A stretch of 64,000 bases of DNA from the NCBI GenBank assembly GCA_003117195.1, contig BDSI01000020.1, positions 1,037,146-1,101,145 on the forward strand, read 5' to 3'. A program made the translations under genes and the position numbers. Shown in pieces: positions 53,215-64,000 of this stretch (the first letter of the stretch is position 1; each line of letters begins with the position of its first letter). The notes beneath the pieces were generated by a model. It searched no databases. It had not been told where the DNA came from and worked only from the letters and a program-made list of their open reading frames with translations. The DNA comes from Eudorina sp. 2006-703-Eu-15 (lineage: Eukaryota > Chlorophyta > Chlorophyceae > Chlamydomonadales > Volvocaceae).

Positions 53215-56200
53215 ATGGATTCATCATCAGATCAACCCGATCAACCGCAGGAGAACGTTTTGGCGGCACTGTCATTGCTGTTGTCGGAAGAGTTTTTTCT
53301 GCAGTGTAATTTCAGCGATGTGAATTTTCGAGATCTACGGTTGGTCCTACGTCAGGTGTGCAGGTCGCTTCGCGCGGCGCACGACCGAGGTCTCAGCGAC
53401 CTCTACCTGGGTTACACCGACCAGCTGAGGGCTGTCCCTGCTCCCGACGCTGTTCAATCTGTGTACGACGCGGCGGTAGGACGTGGTTGCCGGCCCACGG
53501 CCGTCACACTCTGTCTTCCACCATCCGAGAATGTCGACGCCTCCGAGCTGTGCGCGTAAGTCGCAAATGCCGACCCGCATCAAGCGGAAGCCCAACGAAC
53601 GATATGCGCTCAACACACACACGCGCGCGGCCCCGCAACCGCCGCCGGATGGCAACGTCCCTTCTCTCCTCTCTTCCTGTGCATGCAGGGTCGCGCTGCT
53701 CACCAGCCTGGCGCCCACCCTGTCCATTTCACGGGTGGCCCTTCAAGGCGCCACGCCCCTAACAGAGGCTGTTGCTCGGGCGATTGACGCGGTGAGCCCC
53801 CGGCTGTCGTACTTGGAGGTATGGTACGACGCTGCGTCGCAGTTGGACGAGCAATGTCCGGCACCACCCAGCCACGAGGAAGCCCGGGGTGGTGCGGCGG
53901 CGGTGCAGCTGCTGATGAGTCTGTTGGGACCCCGACTTCGCGATCTGCACCTCATGCCGGACGAACGCTTGTTGCCGAGGCCGGTGGTCGACTCTCTGTC
54001 GTACTGTACGGCGCTGACGCGGCTCGAGCTGTTCAGCGACTGCACGGACAACTTCCACGGGGCGCCGCTCGACAGTAAGTCGCGGGGACTGCCATTAATG
54101 ATGGTGCCGACGGGTCCTCTCAGCTGCTCCGTCCTATCTTGTGCAAAGCTGCTGGGCCCTGTCACCTCCAATATGTAGCGCTCTCCATCATCTTTGTGTA
54201 TACAGGTCCTGGATTTGATAACAAGGTCTCCAGGCGACCCATGGGTCATCGATGAAAGCATTGGATTGCCGTACTGAGGTGTTTGGGCGCGAGCGCCTTG
54301 CCTTGGCTTGCTCCCCGCACTACCCCGCGTTGAGTTGCTCCGTCCTGCGCTACCGACACACACATCAGGCTCCACATCCACCGCCTCGCACCCCTCCTCG
54401 TTCATCCTGTGTGTGTGTTACATGGTTGGGGATGCGTAAACCCATACCTGCACATACCCATACGAGCCGGAGGCCCAAGGGCAAACAAAACGCCCAAAAG
54501 CACTGGTTTGCAATACCGCATTAACAGGAGTCGACTAGACTAGCGCCCATCATCCGTTCCTGCCCTTCGCAGCCGAGACAGAGATGCTCCGGAATCTGTC
54601 CTCCCTGTCCACCCTCCGGCACCTGAACCTGAGCGGCGGCGCAGAGCCCCCTGGGGAGCCCCGCCTGAGGCAGGCGCGGGCGGGATTCCTGGAGTGCTGT
54701 CTCTGCCCACTGACCGCCCTGACCGCCCTGCGCCTCAACCTGCGCTGCGTGCGGCACTGCCCGGCCCTCCGCGGGGAGGGACCCTCCCTGGAGGCGATGC
54801 TACGGAAGCTGAAGGCTGAGGGCCGCCTAGAGGCAGCGGAGGAGCTGCGAGATGCCGCGGCGGCGGAGTGGGCCGCGGTGGCGGCGGCGGTCCGCCGCAT
54901 GCCCCACCTGGCCGACCTGGACGTACCCGCCGTGGCCAGCGCTGCAGACCTGGCGGCCCTGACGGCGCTGACTCGCCTGTGCCTCGGGGACATCGCGCTT
55001 CCGCCGCCGCCACCAGCAGCGCCGCCGCCGCCGTCTGATAGCGCCGTACCCACGCCGCCGCCTGCTTTGCTTTCGGAACCACCATCCACAGCGTGCGATC
55101 TGCCCCCGCGGCTGCAGTCGCTGCAGCTCGTGGCGTCTCTGAGTGGCGCCGTCGCCGCAGCGTTGCGGAGGTCGTCACCGGCGTCCGCATGCGCCTCCGC
55201 CGCCGCCGCCGTTCCGCCTCCCATCGCGCTGGGGGCTCCGGACCGGCCGCTGGTGTTCGTGTTCAGGGACAGCGACCTCGACAGGGACTCTCGGCTGACC
55301 CGTCGAGCCGCGGAGGACATGCGGAGGGCGGTGGACAACCTGGCGGCGAACTTCACGTACTTCGCTTTGGCCGAGGACGATGACGACCCGTCGGTCGACT
55401 GCGATGGGTACTTGCGGATGGTTCGCGTTGTGTGCATGGACGAGTCTCATGCGCGCAGCCCCTCTGTGGCCGAAGCCGCTCCACAGCCAGCAGGCGGAGG
55501 CGGCGGTGGCGCTGGTGGCGCTAGTGGCGCTGGTGGCGCTGGTGGTGGTGGTGGTGGTGGTGGTGGTGGTGGTGATGGCGATGGAGGAGGTGGTGGTGAT
55601 GGGGGTGACGGTGGCGCAGGAGCTGGGGTCAACGTCGCTGCAGCTGGGGACGCTGGTTGGTTTGTCGACGAGCAGGACGATGACGTCGACAGCAGCACGC
55701 ACTGCGCTTCCTGGCTGGGGGGTCTGATCACGAAGCTGCGGCCGCTCACGGTGGCTCTCACCCGGCTGGAGCTGTCGCCGCAGGACATGCTGGGCCTGGC
55801 GCGGCACGGCAAGGGGATCAAGGTGCGCGGGCGGGTTCGTTCCGTCCCAAGCAAGCTCGGCGCAGCGAGCGTGCGTGCGTGCGGGGCGAACTGGTCGCAT
55901 AGGTAGGGACGGCGGCATCCCCTGCGAGTTATGCTGCTGCGCATTCCAGCGGCGTTCGGTAAATGTACGGCGACGGAACCATGGGTCACTTGACTTCCAG
56001 CTGGCGGGCGGGCGCCGGCGACCAGAGTCCCGTACACATACATGAATGTTTGGTCGTTGCCTGCTTTCATTGACCAATATTATGCCATAAGTGATGATGA
56101 GTGCTCAAAGGCCCGCGCTCGCGAGTGGCTAGCTGGCAACCCTACGTCTTTGGTCCGTCCTTGTGCACCTGTCCCCCTCCCTGTTACTTGCATGCATTCC

Positions 56201-56802
56201 ACAGACATCCATCGCCATCCTTATTATTACCTTGGGTATCTATCTCTTATCTATCTTTTTCGCAATTTCGTCCCCGCGGTCGATCTGTTCCTCCTCCCTG
56301 CCGCCCGACCGCCGCCGTTTGCTTGCGTGCTGCTGGCACCGATGGTGGATGCTGTATATGGCACCGAACGTGCACCCCTACCCGCGTACCTGCCTAGATG
56401 CTTTGCCTGGAGGACTGCATCTACGTCGTTACCTCACTGGCGCTGCTGGCGGGGCTGTCGAACCTGGAGGTCATGTCCGTCGATGCTAAATGGCTCTTGG
56501 ACAGCACGTGGGAGGTCCAATCCGCCTTCCTGGCGCTTACGGCGCCCACCTGCGCAGCGGACGATCTGTCGCTGCTGGCAGCCGGGGAGGACGGGGAGGG
56601 CGGGGAGGTCGAGGGCGGGGGCGGCTACGGTGCGGCCACACCGCTGCCACTGCCGCGGCTGCGGCTGCTCAACGTGACGTGCCACAACGCGGAGACCCGG
56701 GATTGGGTCGCGCGCGCTCTGGCGCCCGTGCGGTTAGAGCTGCAGCGCCGGCGAGCGGTGCGCGCCGAACTGCGAGTGGACGTCCCGCTGGCGGCGGGTT
56801 GA
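53215..56802 (+). CDS. Leucine-rich-repeat protein of unknown function (4 exons)
   Basis: Exons: 53215-53555, 53689-54074, 54573-55822, 56398-56802; 793 aa. It starts with ATG in an otherwise open region. The N-terminal 40-60 residues (VLAALSLLLSEEFFLQCNFSDVNFRDLRLVLRQVCRSLR, given only in part by the hydrophobic spacing) recall an F-box-like helical start, as in many algal LRR/F-box proteins, but this is weak. LRR-type segments include LRNLSSLSTLRHLNLSG, LTALTALRLNL, MPHLADLDVP, LAALTALTRLCLGDIALP, LTRLELSP, LALLAGLSNLEVMSV and LPRLRLLNVT. Long Ala/Pro-rich and Gly/Asp-rich inserts interrupt exon 3 (about 55000-55230 and 55480-55620, the latter a GGTGGT-type run). No signal peptide or kinase domain. 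It probably acts in protein-protein contact; partner unknown. Confidence 0.75.
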
Positions 56803-58231
56803 AGCCATTCGCGCATGGAGTCACGATGATGGGGTTGGTTCGTTCCCCGAGCATGTATGTAGCCCAAATTGGCAATAAATCGTATGTTCCAGCGAATGAA
56901 TGAAGTTGCCATCCATCCGTCGCGTGTGACGGCGTGCGTGGTCCTTGCATCGTGTGACGGGCTTCAAAGTACGTAACTGGCGGCCAACGCTGAGGCAGCA
57001 CGGCTTTTGGGGCTGTGGGGCGGCCCAAGCAGTGGTCGCGCAGATCGAGGCACGACTAGGGGTGAGCATTCAAGGGCAGCATGTGTGGCTAGCCCAGCCC
57101 CCCGCGCGCGGGGGCACAACAGTGCGTATGGGACATCGTCGTCTTGCTTGGCGGAAACCAGCAGTGCCTTGGAAACGGGCCGGCGCGTGATGCGGGCCGC
57201 CTGGTCCAGGACCGCGGACGGTACTCCGCGTCCAACGGCGGGTGCTGAAGGGCTGGCCATCCGGCGGGCGGTGGCGGATTTTTGGAGCCGGCTCAACACC
57301 TTTGCAGAGCTAGGCGTAGGAAGGGTTGGTCAGAGGTGGAGGCTACGCACCCCATCTTGAAGGTGCAGGATGATCGTCTTGTGTGCCGTGGCCCTGTTCC
57401 GTCAGGCCAGGGTACTTAGCCGAAGCTCCGTGACCGCAGAGTAGTGGGTCGCGGATGGACGGGGCGACTGTGTGATATGTGGATCGTTGGTGCCCTTGAT
57501 AGGGTAGGGAGGTATTAGACCCGGTAGGTGGGGCCGTCCGGACATGCCCCTGATAGTGGCTCGCGAGCCCCCGCCCGTCGCCTTCCAAGACTACGGGCCA
57601 CCACTGGAGAAGTGAGCCCGCCTTACTTGGCTGGGGTGCGTGGTGGTTCGCTGGTAGGGGCGCCCTAGTGGCTAAATCTCCCTGAGCGGGCTTTATCCCT
57701 GCTGATTTTGTTGGTTCCCAGGAACGGGGTGCATGTGGTTTCCTGGTAGCGTGGGTGTGGGGTGTGTTTCGATCGGTGCACTTGTGGGGCCTGTCCAGTG
57801 CGCCATGGTGTACGTATCTACATGTAGCTGATCGATCGAGCGGGAGCGAGGTACGAGCATTGTTTATTAGCTGTGTGGATAGCTGTATGCGCGGTGCGCA
57901 CACGTATGTGTGGCATCGTTCGTTCGTTACAACTTCTGTCTGTCTGTGAAATGCCGTCCACCTACCCGGCGGGTGCGCAGCGGTCGGTGGCGCCGGGGCT
58001 GGGGATAATGGCCAGCCGCACGCAGGCGGCCGGGACAAGGAACGGCGGGATCGATCGGTGCGTGTTCATGGCGCAGAAATGCGTGTACGACGCTTCTGTG
58101 CATTGCGGCAAGCTAGCGAATAATCACCATCCATGCATCTTCCATCATAGATGCACAAATAATACCGACTTGCACCCAATCAACCAACACGCATGACGGG
58201 CGCAGGTATATAAGACATGCTGTTACGATCT
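56803..58231. other. Intergenic with X-block element copy
   Basis: No gene supported. 57240-57810 is a diverged copy of the dispersed element also present at 61010-61815. A minus-strand TGTAA at 57927-57931 lies 301 nt past the stop of the transglutaminase-like gene and may end it. Confidence 0.4.
57240..57810 (+). mobile_element. X-block dispersed element, copy 2
   Basis: Shares, in the same order as 61110-61765, GCGGGCGGTGGCGGATTTT, GAGCCGGCT, TACGCACCCCATCTT, CCTTCCAAGACTACG, GTGGTTCGCTG, GAGCGGGCTTT, GGTTCCCAG, GGGGTG and GGTGCACTTGTGG. The copies are separated by many substitutions and small indels. The CTGTAACATCC end is not evident here. Confidence 0.65.
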
Positions 58232-59587
58232 TCATGGCACGACGTAGTAGTCGACGACTTGCGTGTACGTCGAGTAGCGCTGCCGAGAGGCGAAGAAATT
58301 AATGCACTCGGGGAGGCCGCCACTGCGGGGCCGGACGTTCTCAAAGGTGAACGCGAGGAGCTCCGAGTCTCCGCCCGTGCGGTCTTGAGGAGCAAGCAGC
58401 GAGGGATACACCTTCTGCTCTGCTGGCGCGCCGCTGCTGTCTGATGACCGCGCGAGCATGTAACCCGCGCCCTTCCTGACCTGGAAGACCACACGCAAGC
58501 GCCCGTCAGCCGGTGCGGCCACGCGGGTCTGCCTGTGCGACCTGGGCACAATACCCAGCTCCCACGTGGCAGGGAAATGGAGCCGCGCGGACGACATGAA
58601 GGCTTTCCACGTCGGGCGCTGGGCCTCGGGCAGGAGCCAACAGGTGGGATCTTTCGGGAAGTGGGACTGCGCGAACGCAAGCGGGTGCGCCAGGTAGTAC
58701 TCACGGGCCCACTGGCGGACGTATGAGGTGCCGTTGAGGTGTCCAGCGCACCAGGTGGGGTCCACCAGATACCAGGGGCCCCTTCCCCTGTTGGGTGTGT
58801 CCATCCGGACGGCAAGCCAGTTGTGGTTGGATTTGTATTGCTGGACGTCGTCGTCGCTGGACAGGTGCGGGCGCCAGCTGCAGCCCTTGGCGTAGCCCTC
58901 CACGATTTTGCACTGCACGTGCAGTGCCTGGCAGAGGGCCTCCATGAGCCGGGCGAACCCGTGGCAAACACAGCGCCTGCGTGCACACGTACACACGTAC
59001 ATGCGCGTGACTACGTACCGACGCCTCCGTCCTCGCTCATCACTCAACGGGGCTCGCTGTAACATCCGTAATAATATAAAAAATGAATAAGGATTATTCG
59101 TTTTAGATAGCATTTATTGCAATCGAACGTATGTATGTATGTACAGCAGGTGTACGAACTAGGTAGCTATGTATGCCCTCGCGCCCTTCTCTAACTACTC
59201 ACGAACAAATGTATTTTTGTGTGCCAGCGCTCGATTTGCTTCAGAGTAGCTACGCACTACTTGCCTCTCTCTGAGAACATCTTGGGCTCCCATGGAGGCA
59301 ACGGGGCCGCTGAAGTAGGACTCGGCGTCGTACTCGACGTTGAGGTGCAGCCAGAAGCAGATTGCGCGGACCTTCTCCTCTTGCGTCCTCGCGGCAACGC
59401 TCAAGTACGCAGCCAGGCCTGATATGGTTTGGGCTGCGGAGTCAGGGCAGGCACGGGCGTGCTTGTCCATGGCGTTCATGCGCGCCTCAGTCAAGCTGCC
59501 CTGGTACAGCGGCTCATGGGGCCCACCGCCGCAGGCCAGCAGGTCCTCCAGGGCGTTCAGGGCGGCGTTGACGTTATTACTAGTCAT
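58232..59587 (-). CDS. Transglutaminase-like (kyphoscoliosis-peptidase type) protein
   Basis: Exons (minus): 59587-59265 and 58976-58232; 355 aa. The transglutaminase-like fold is a papain-type Cys-His-Asp domain used as protease or cross-linker. Motifs in order: LAAYLSVAARTQEEKVRAI and FWLHLNVEYDAESYF ahead of the core; DVLRERRCVCHGFARL with the likely nucleophile Cys112; GYAKG; NHNWLAVRM with His159; YLVDPTWCAGHL with Asp180. About 170 residues follow (PEECINFFASR-like region, ending YTQVVDYYVV), a beta-rich C-terminal part as in fungal and algal relatives. The triad appears intact. The junction works only if intron 1 has a GC donor (AG|GCAAGT) with a normal AG acceptor; this restores the conserved D-V-L...C-x-G-F-A string. 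An upstream exon (60292-60186) is phase-compatible and could extend the N-terminus. Intron 1 carries a dispersed-element terminus. Substrate unknown. Confidence 0.8.
59020..59085 (+). repeat. X-family terminus in the transglutaminase-like gene intron
   Basis: CTCATCACTCAACGGGGCTC followed by GCTGTAACATCCGTAATAAT matches the right terminus of the element at 51738-52575, including the TAATAAT-type flank. Confidence 0.6.
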
Positions 59588-60185
59588 TGCTTGCAAACCA
59601 GCGGCGAAACCAGCAGCGATCGTTTTGCGGGGTTGCTTGCTTGGGCTCCGTTTATTTTATGTAACGAATCTCCGAACGCAACGGTGTACGAGACGATACG
59701 GCGTCGGTGATGAGATCCTGAATGCAGAAGCGAGGCAGCCGGCGCAGCGCAATAACAAATGTATAAACAAAAGCCGCATTGGTTGCTGTTGGGGACGGCG
59801 TGGCGTGCAGTGAGCAATAATCAAGCAAGTAAACGAGCCGGGGCGATGCCAACAAACTTTGTATTAAGCAAGCAAGATAGCGATTGCTCTCGTTGCGTCA
59901 TGAAAATGTTGCATACCTATTTTAAGAATTGCTTTTCTTGTCAGTTTCATAATACTTGCTTGCCTCTCGCTGACGCACGGTGCACCTACCTGGGAAATCT
60001 CAACGACGGCGGCCGGACGGACTTGCTTGTGGTTTGGGTGCACCATCAAACGAGCTACTAATAACTTGGGTAGATATTGGGGTGAATCAAATGCAGGTAG
60101 AGACGGCGCTGGAGGAAGAGACCGTAAAAAGAGACGTTTCGTTCGGGTCTGTATCCCGGCCATGAAACAAATTTGTATTACTTAC

Positions 60186-60292
60186 AAAGAATCATGAGTT
60201 TGTGGTAGAATCCGATAGGTTTCAGGCATCCGTGCGCGCCGTACAATAATCCATTTAGCAGGTACTTCAGCCCCTGGAACTGGCCGCCGGAG
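60186..60292 (-). other. Candidate exon, possibly 5' exon of the transglutaminase-like gene
   Basis: A 107-nt segment is bounded by a strong acceptor (TTTGCAG) and a strong donor (CTTT|GTAAGT). One frame is open and coding-like: SGGQFQGLKYLLNGLLYG then AHGCLKPIGFYHKLMIL. Its outgoing phase fits an acceptor GCAAG|CAATG just before the ATG at 59587. No upstream exon or start was found. Confidence 0.35.
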
Positions 60293-61009
60293 CTGCAAAC
60301 GCGCAGAATGAAATACAACGCTGTTCATCAGTTCTAAGGCGTTCGAACGCAGTTCAAGGACCGACGCTCCAAACCCTTGCTTTTTGCGGTTGCTTATATA
60401 GGCTTAGCTCGATGTATAGGCAACATCCAGGCAGTAACCAAGCATGCGTGCCTCCTTCGTTCGTTCCTATCTAGCTAGCTACCTATCAACCGGCTGCCTT
60501 CGTTTTCCATGTCACGCACTTCCAAGGGAGTGCACGCAGCTGCTGCTGAGTAGTACAAACATTGGCATCAGATAGAGCGACGGTGCCTATACACGCAGCA
60601 GTAAGGTATGCATGTATATACGTATATACCCGTCCCTATGCTAGATAGGAAACTCGCACTTGAGGGGGGCGGCTGTGACCCCTACTATACCTACCTTGCG
60701 GGTGTTGGACGTACCCGGGAACGGGGACGGTGCGGCCAAGCAACGTACGTACACACCTACCACTTTTGGGGTTGCGGGCGGGGTGACCTAATGAGCAGCA
60801 GATCGAGGCAGGAGTCGAGCAGATCGAGGCTAGAATATATAGCTGCGCGCATTCATGGACAGAAAATGTGTGTGACTGGCTGGTCCAGTTCCCCCGCCCC
60901 CTCCCGAGTGCAACAGTACGGTAGTACGTAGTGCGTATGGATGGGGCACACATTGTCGTTTTGGCGGCAGCAATTGCCACGCACGGAAACGCGCCGAGCG
61001 ACGCGCGAT

Positions 61010-61815
61010 GGGGGGGTGGGGGGCAGCCCGGTCTACCTAGAACCAGCCTTAGTTGATATCGCCGGGCAGATAGACGGGAGTTGCAATTATATAGAGGGGA
61101 TCGCCTCCCCGCGGGCGGCGGCGGATTTTCATTATTTTGAGCCGGCTGTACGTACGGTTTCGTGGCTGGAGATAGGCACACCGAGAAAGGCAGGGGTCGA
61201 TGGTCCGCGAGCTGGGTCCTACATTCGTACGTACGCACCCCATCTTCAAGATACAAGACAACCTACCCTACCTCTGGCTGTGTATATATAGCTAGCGTGC
61301 CGTGCGTGGCCCTCTATCTGCTGCCACCACAGCAGATAGCGCAGGACAACTAGGTAGCCGGCGGCTTCGTTCCAGTGGCCTCAGTGGGGGCCCCGTCGAG
61401 GGGACGAGGTGATAACGCGACGCACGGCTGGGGCCTTTACCTGTCAGCAGGGCAGGATGGAGAGGCATTCCGGACAGACCCCTGATGGTGTCTATCTAGC
61501 GAACCCCGCCTTCCAAGACTACGAGACACCTCCGGAGACGCACGGCGGTAGTCGGTCTTGGTCATGGCGGTGGTTCGCTGATAAATAGACAGGCATACAG
61601 GGCCGCCTTGGTGTCTAACTCCCCCTGCTGATGAGCGGGCTTTCGTCATCCTCGGCTGGTTCCCAGAAATGGGGTGGATGGTTCATTCCGTGGTAGTGTG
61701 GGTGCGGGGTGTGCTCCAATTGGTGCACTTGTGGAGCCTACCGGGTGCGCCTAGGTAGCGCGGTATGTGGTGAGGAGGCTGCGGCTGTCATCACCGACTA
61801 ATGACCCGCGGGGTG
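61010..61815 (+). mobile_element. X-block dispersed element, copy 3
   Basis: Matches 57240-57810 along its length, and its 3' part (61661-61815) matches 52395-52550, including GGTGCACTTGTGGAGCC, the GTGAGGAGGCTGCGGCTGTC segment and GACCCGCGGGGT. The CTGTAACATCC terminus has been lost. Confidence 0.65.
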
Positions 61816-62029
61816 GCTGGGGGGTAGTTGCGGGGTAGTTGCATCATGCGTGTGAGATTACACAAACAAATAGTGTATGCATTCCGTACTTGCTTGGACA
61901 ACCGGTCGTCAGTTCTCGGCTTTTTGTTCTGCGCGACACGGAGCGCGTGCGTGCCACTTTGCACCAAAACCATTCTTCAACCGTCATCGTCAGATATCTT
62001 CCACAGCCCCACACAGCACGTCCGACGAA

Positions 62030-62400
62030 AGTGACTTCTTCTTATATATTTGTCATTAATACTGTGAGATGTCCAGGGATATCCAGATATCCACGCGTAT
62101 TCCGTCGCAGTGGGAACTCGCTTCTTCCCAGTGATACGGAACCTCATTAAAATGATGAATAACTGGTTAAAAAATGTTATTACTCAAGATGACAGGATTC
62201 ATCCGGCGGCGCCCTCCCTGTAGGCGTTGCCCGTAACAAGCCCGTTAATCGTAAACTGTCGTCTTACAGATTCAAACCCCTATGGAAGCTGTAATATAAT
62301 CTCAATAAAGAAATAAAATATAATTATAAGGAAACTACAGGAGAAAGAGAAGCAAGAGCGTCTGAACACGAACGCGTCGTGGCTGAATCACCACAAATAA
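62030..62400 (+). repeat. Y-block repeat, second copy
   Basis: A diverged match to 51880-52240. Shared landmarks in order: GATATC/GGGTATCC, TTCTTCCCA(A/G)TGATAC, TCATCCGGCGGCGCCCTCCC, CTGTCGTCTT, CAAACCCCT, GGAGAAA and AAGAGCGTCTG. It lies about 200 nt after block X, whereas at 51738-52575 block Y precedes X. Confidence 0.65.
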
Positions 62401-63658
62401 AACCGAACTGCCAAACACTGGAGTCCTGACGGTAACTGTGAGCCGCTGATAACTATTTCTGGTTGTGGATTCTCTAAGTCTAAGTCTAGTGACTACGGTT
62501 GCTGACTTTGAGTTGACGGTTAGACACTGTTGCCCGTCGTCGCTGCGGCTTCCTGTACCACTACTGGGCGGACCTGGTGCTCACTAGCAAATTGCAAATC
62601 AACAATCGGTAGTTCTTCGTATCACCTCAATACCTAGTATATAGAGTGGTTTCGGGTTTAAGAACCAGTATACGGACGATCGATCGGCTCAGTGCTATAC
62701 ACGCTATACAGAACAGTCCTAGCGGGGGGAGAGAGTTTCACCGAGGGCCGACAGTGATCAGCAGCAGACAGAGAAGGTACTCGCTCGGCGAAGAAGCCAG
62801 CTTGCTTGCTTAGCGCTGACGTTCGGAGATTATGCGTTGAAGCGGAGGTCCGCCATGATCGTCTTGGTCAGTACTGTAACAGCAGGTGCGGAAGCGTCTC
62901 AGGAAAGATCATCTTCAGTCCACGTTACGTACTAATTAACATACTTACAAGTATTGAAGCCCTCGCACGCATGAATGTGGTTGGTTGTTCATGTTGGCGT
63001 ACGACAACCCCTACTGGTGGGTGTACGATAGACAGGCGATGTTCCGATCGAACTCGTTTACAGGTTGTATGACTCAGCAATCCGACGAGGCACACGGCAT
63101 AGGCGCGCTACCGACAGGACAGTGCGGCAACGGGACCACCCTGTGTATCACATACACCACTGGGAGCGAAACGGCGGGCCGCCGTACATTTAGGTCACAC
63201 GCCCGAGCTGAACGGGGTGCCACACACCCGCCCGAGCGGGGAACCAACGGGCCACACATCCAGTTGGCTTCGTTGCTCCGCTGGCTCGCCGAAACTCTGT
63301 CCTCCCTGCATCCCTGCAATCCCACCCACCCAGCCTGCTGCATGTATATATGTCTTGAGAGCACGTATTCGTTTCCCGGACGCTAACATATTTATTTGAT
63401 TGGTCGGTCATCAGCCGACCATGCAGGTGGACCTCTTCGCTCTTCCCGTCCGTCCTGCCGGTGGTGCCTTCTCGTGCTTGAGGCAACCGGCGGTTTTGTG
63501 TATGCTGTCAGCAACGTACGCACGCACAATTACTGTAACATATGCACTGCGCGCCAACTAACCTGCCGCAACAACATATCATGCAATCACGCGCGCGACA
63601 CACACCGATCCATGCACGGCACCTGGCGTCACCTCGCGCAGCCCAGCGGAACAATAAC

Positions 63659-63741
63659 AGCAAAGCATTCCGCCCTTCAATTGCCTCTCTTGCTTTCCAC
63701 AGCAAAGCATTCCGCCCTTCAATTGCCTCTCTTGCTTTCCA
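63659..63741. repeat. 42-nt tandem duplication
   Basis: Two back-to-back copies of a unit starting AGCAAAGCATTCCGCCCTTC and ending CTTGCTTTCCA. Confidence 0.95.
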
Positions 63742-64000
63742 AGCGTAAAACGATAGATCGTAGACGACCACATAAGGAAGCTAAACAAGCAACTAAAGCA
63801 ACAACAACTCATTGGATGCATTGTTATGTAACCGTCGCAAGGTGCACCCGTAGTCCCGACCGGGCGTTGCAACGGGCCTAGATCGCTCAAATGCGCCACA
63901 TCTCATCAACCCCTACCACGGACTGCACACCCATCCTCCATCACCCGCAGGGGGTCATGCAGCTATACCGGCCAACACACCAGGTTACCAGCGCGCCAGG

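Larger units (their letters stand above)
59588..64000. other. Repeat-rich end of window; no complete gene supported
   Basis: Apart from the candidate exon at 60186-60292 and the element copies, only unsupported frames were seen. One possible plus-strand exon begins after TTTACAG at 63065 (GCMTQQSDEAHGIGALP...CGNGTTLCITY), Cys- and Gly-rich, with no partner exon. Confidence 0.4.

Noticed and set aside
54550..55437. Minus-strand Ser/Ala-rich frame of 295 codons
   Set aside because: Shadow of LRR exon 3 caused by GC-rich third positions.
62806..63386. Plus-strand frames with a Cys/Gly-rich segment
   Set aside because: No partner exons and no family match by eye; kept only as a note in the end-of-window entry.

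Overview
The window is nuclear DNA of a green alga, most likely a volvocine or other chlamydomonadalean species. Evidence: GC-rich, densely intron-split genes; TGTAA polyadenylation signals; a plant-type plastid PNPase and KUP transporter; a Pro-rich extracellular-matrix type protein; and many simple repeats and transposon remnants inside introns. All exon models below were assembled by hand from reading frame, family conservation and splice sites. Every complete multi-exon model sums to a multiple of three, which supports the chosen junctions.

Layout. 1-3.2 kb: remnant of a giant-virus genome, with a frame-broken family B DNA polymerase running off the left edge and two intronless, overlapping small ORFs. 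4.5-5.1 kb: decayed DD34E transposase. 8.3-11.8 kb (-): a five-exon gene for a small multi-pass membrane protein with long, AT-richer introns, one holding a long foldback element. 12.3-24.97 kb (-): a 20-exon plastid-type polynucleotide phosphorylase (843 aa), followed by a degenerate duplicate of its last exon and 3' end. 26.1-29.6 kb (-): UDP-glucose 4-epimerase (10 exons, 349 aa), divergent from 29.98-31.1 kb (+): ribosomal protein eS12 (4 exons, 140 aa). 33.7-34.5 kb (-): 3' exon of a Pro-rich cell-wall/matrix type protein. 36.9-51.3 kb (+): a 19-exon KUP/HAK potassium transporter (1,364 aa) with extreme simple repeats in its introns. 53.2-56.8 kb (+): a leucine-rich-repeat protein (793 aa). 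58.2-59.6 kb (-): a transglutaminase-like (kyphoscoliosis-peptidase type) protein (355 aa). 59.6-64 kb: mostly repeats and unassigned sequence.

The host genes are unrelated housekeeping or single-function genes, not a pathway cluster; only GALE and RPS12 share a short divergent promoter region. The accessory content is the more unusual part: the viral remnant, an undescribed family of dispersed elements (blocks X and Y, with a shared terminus) seen in at least six places, the foldback element, two probable GC-AG introns, a 116-nt G run and a 177-unit pure CTG tract.
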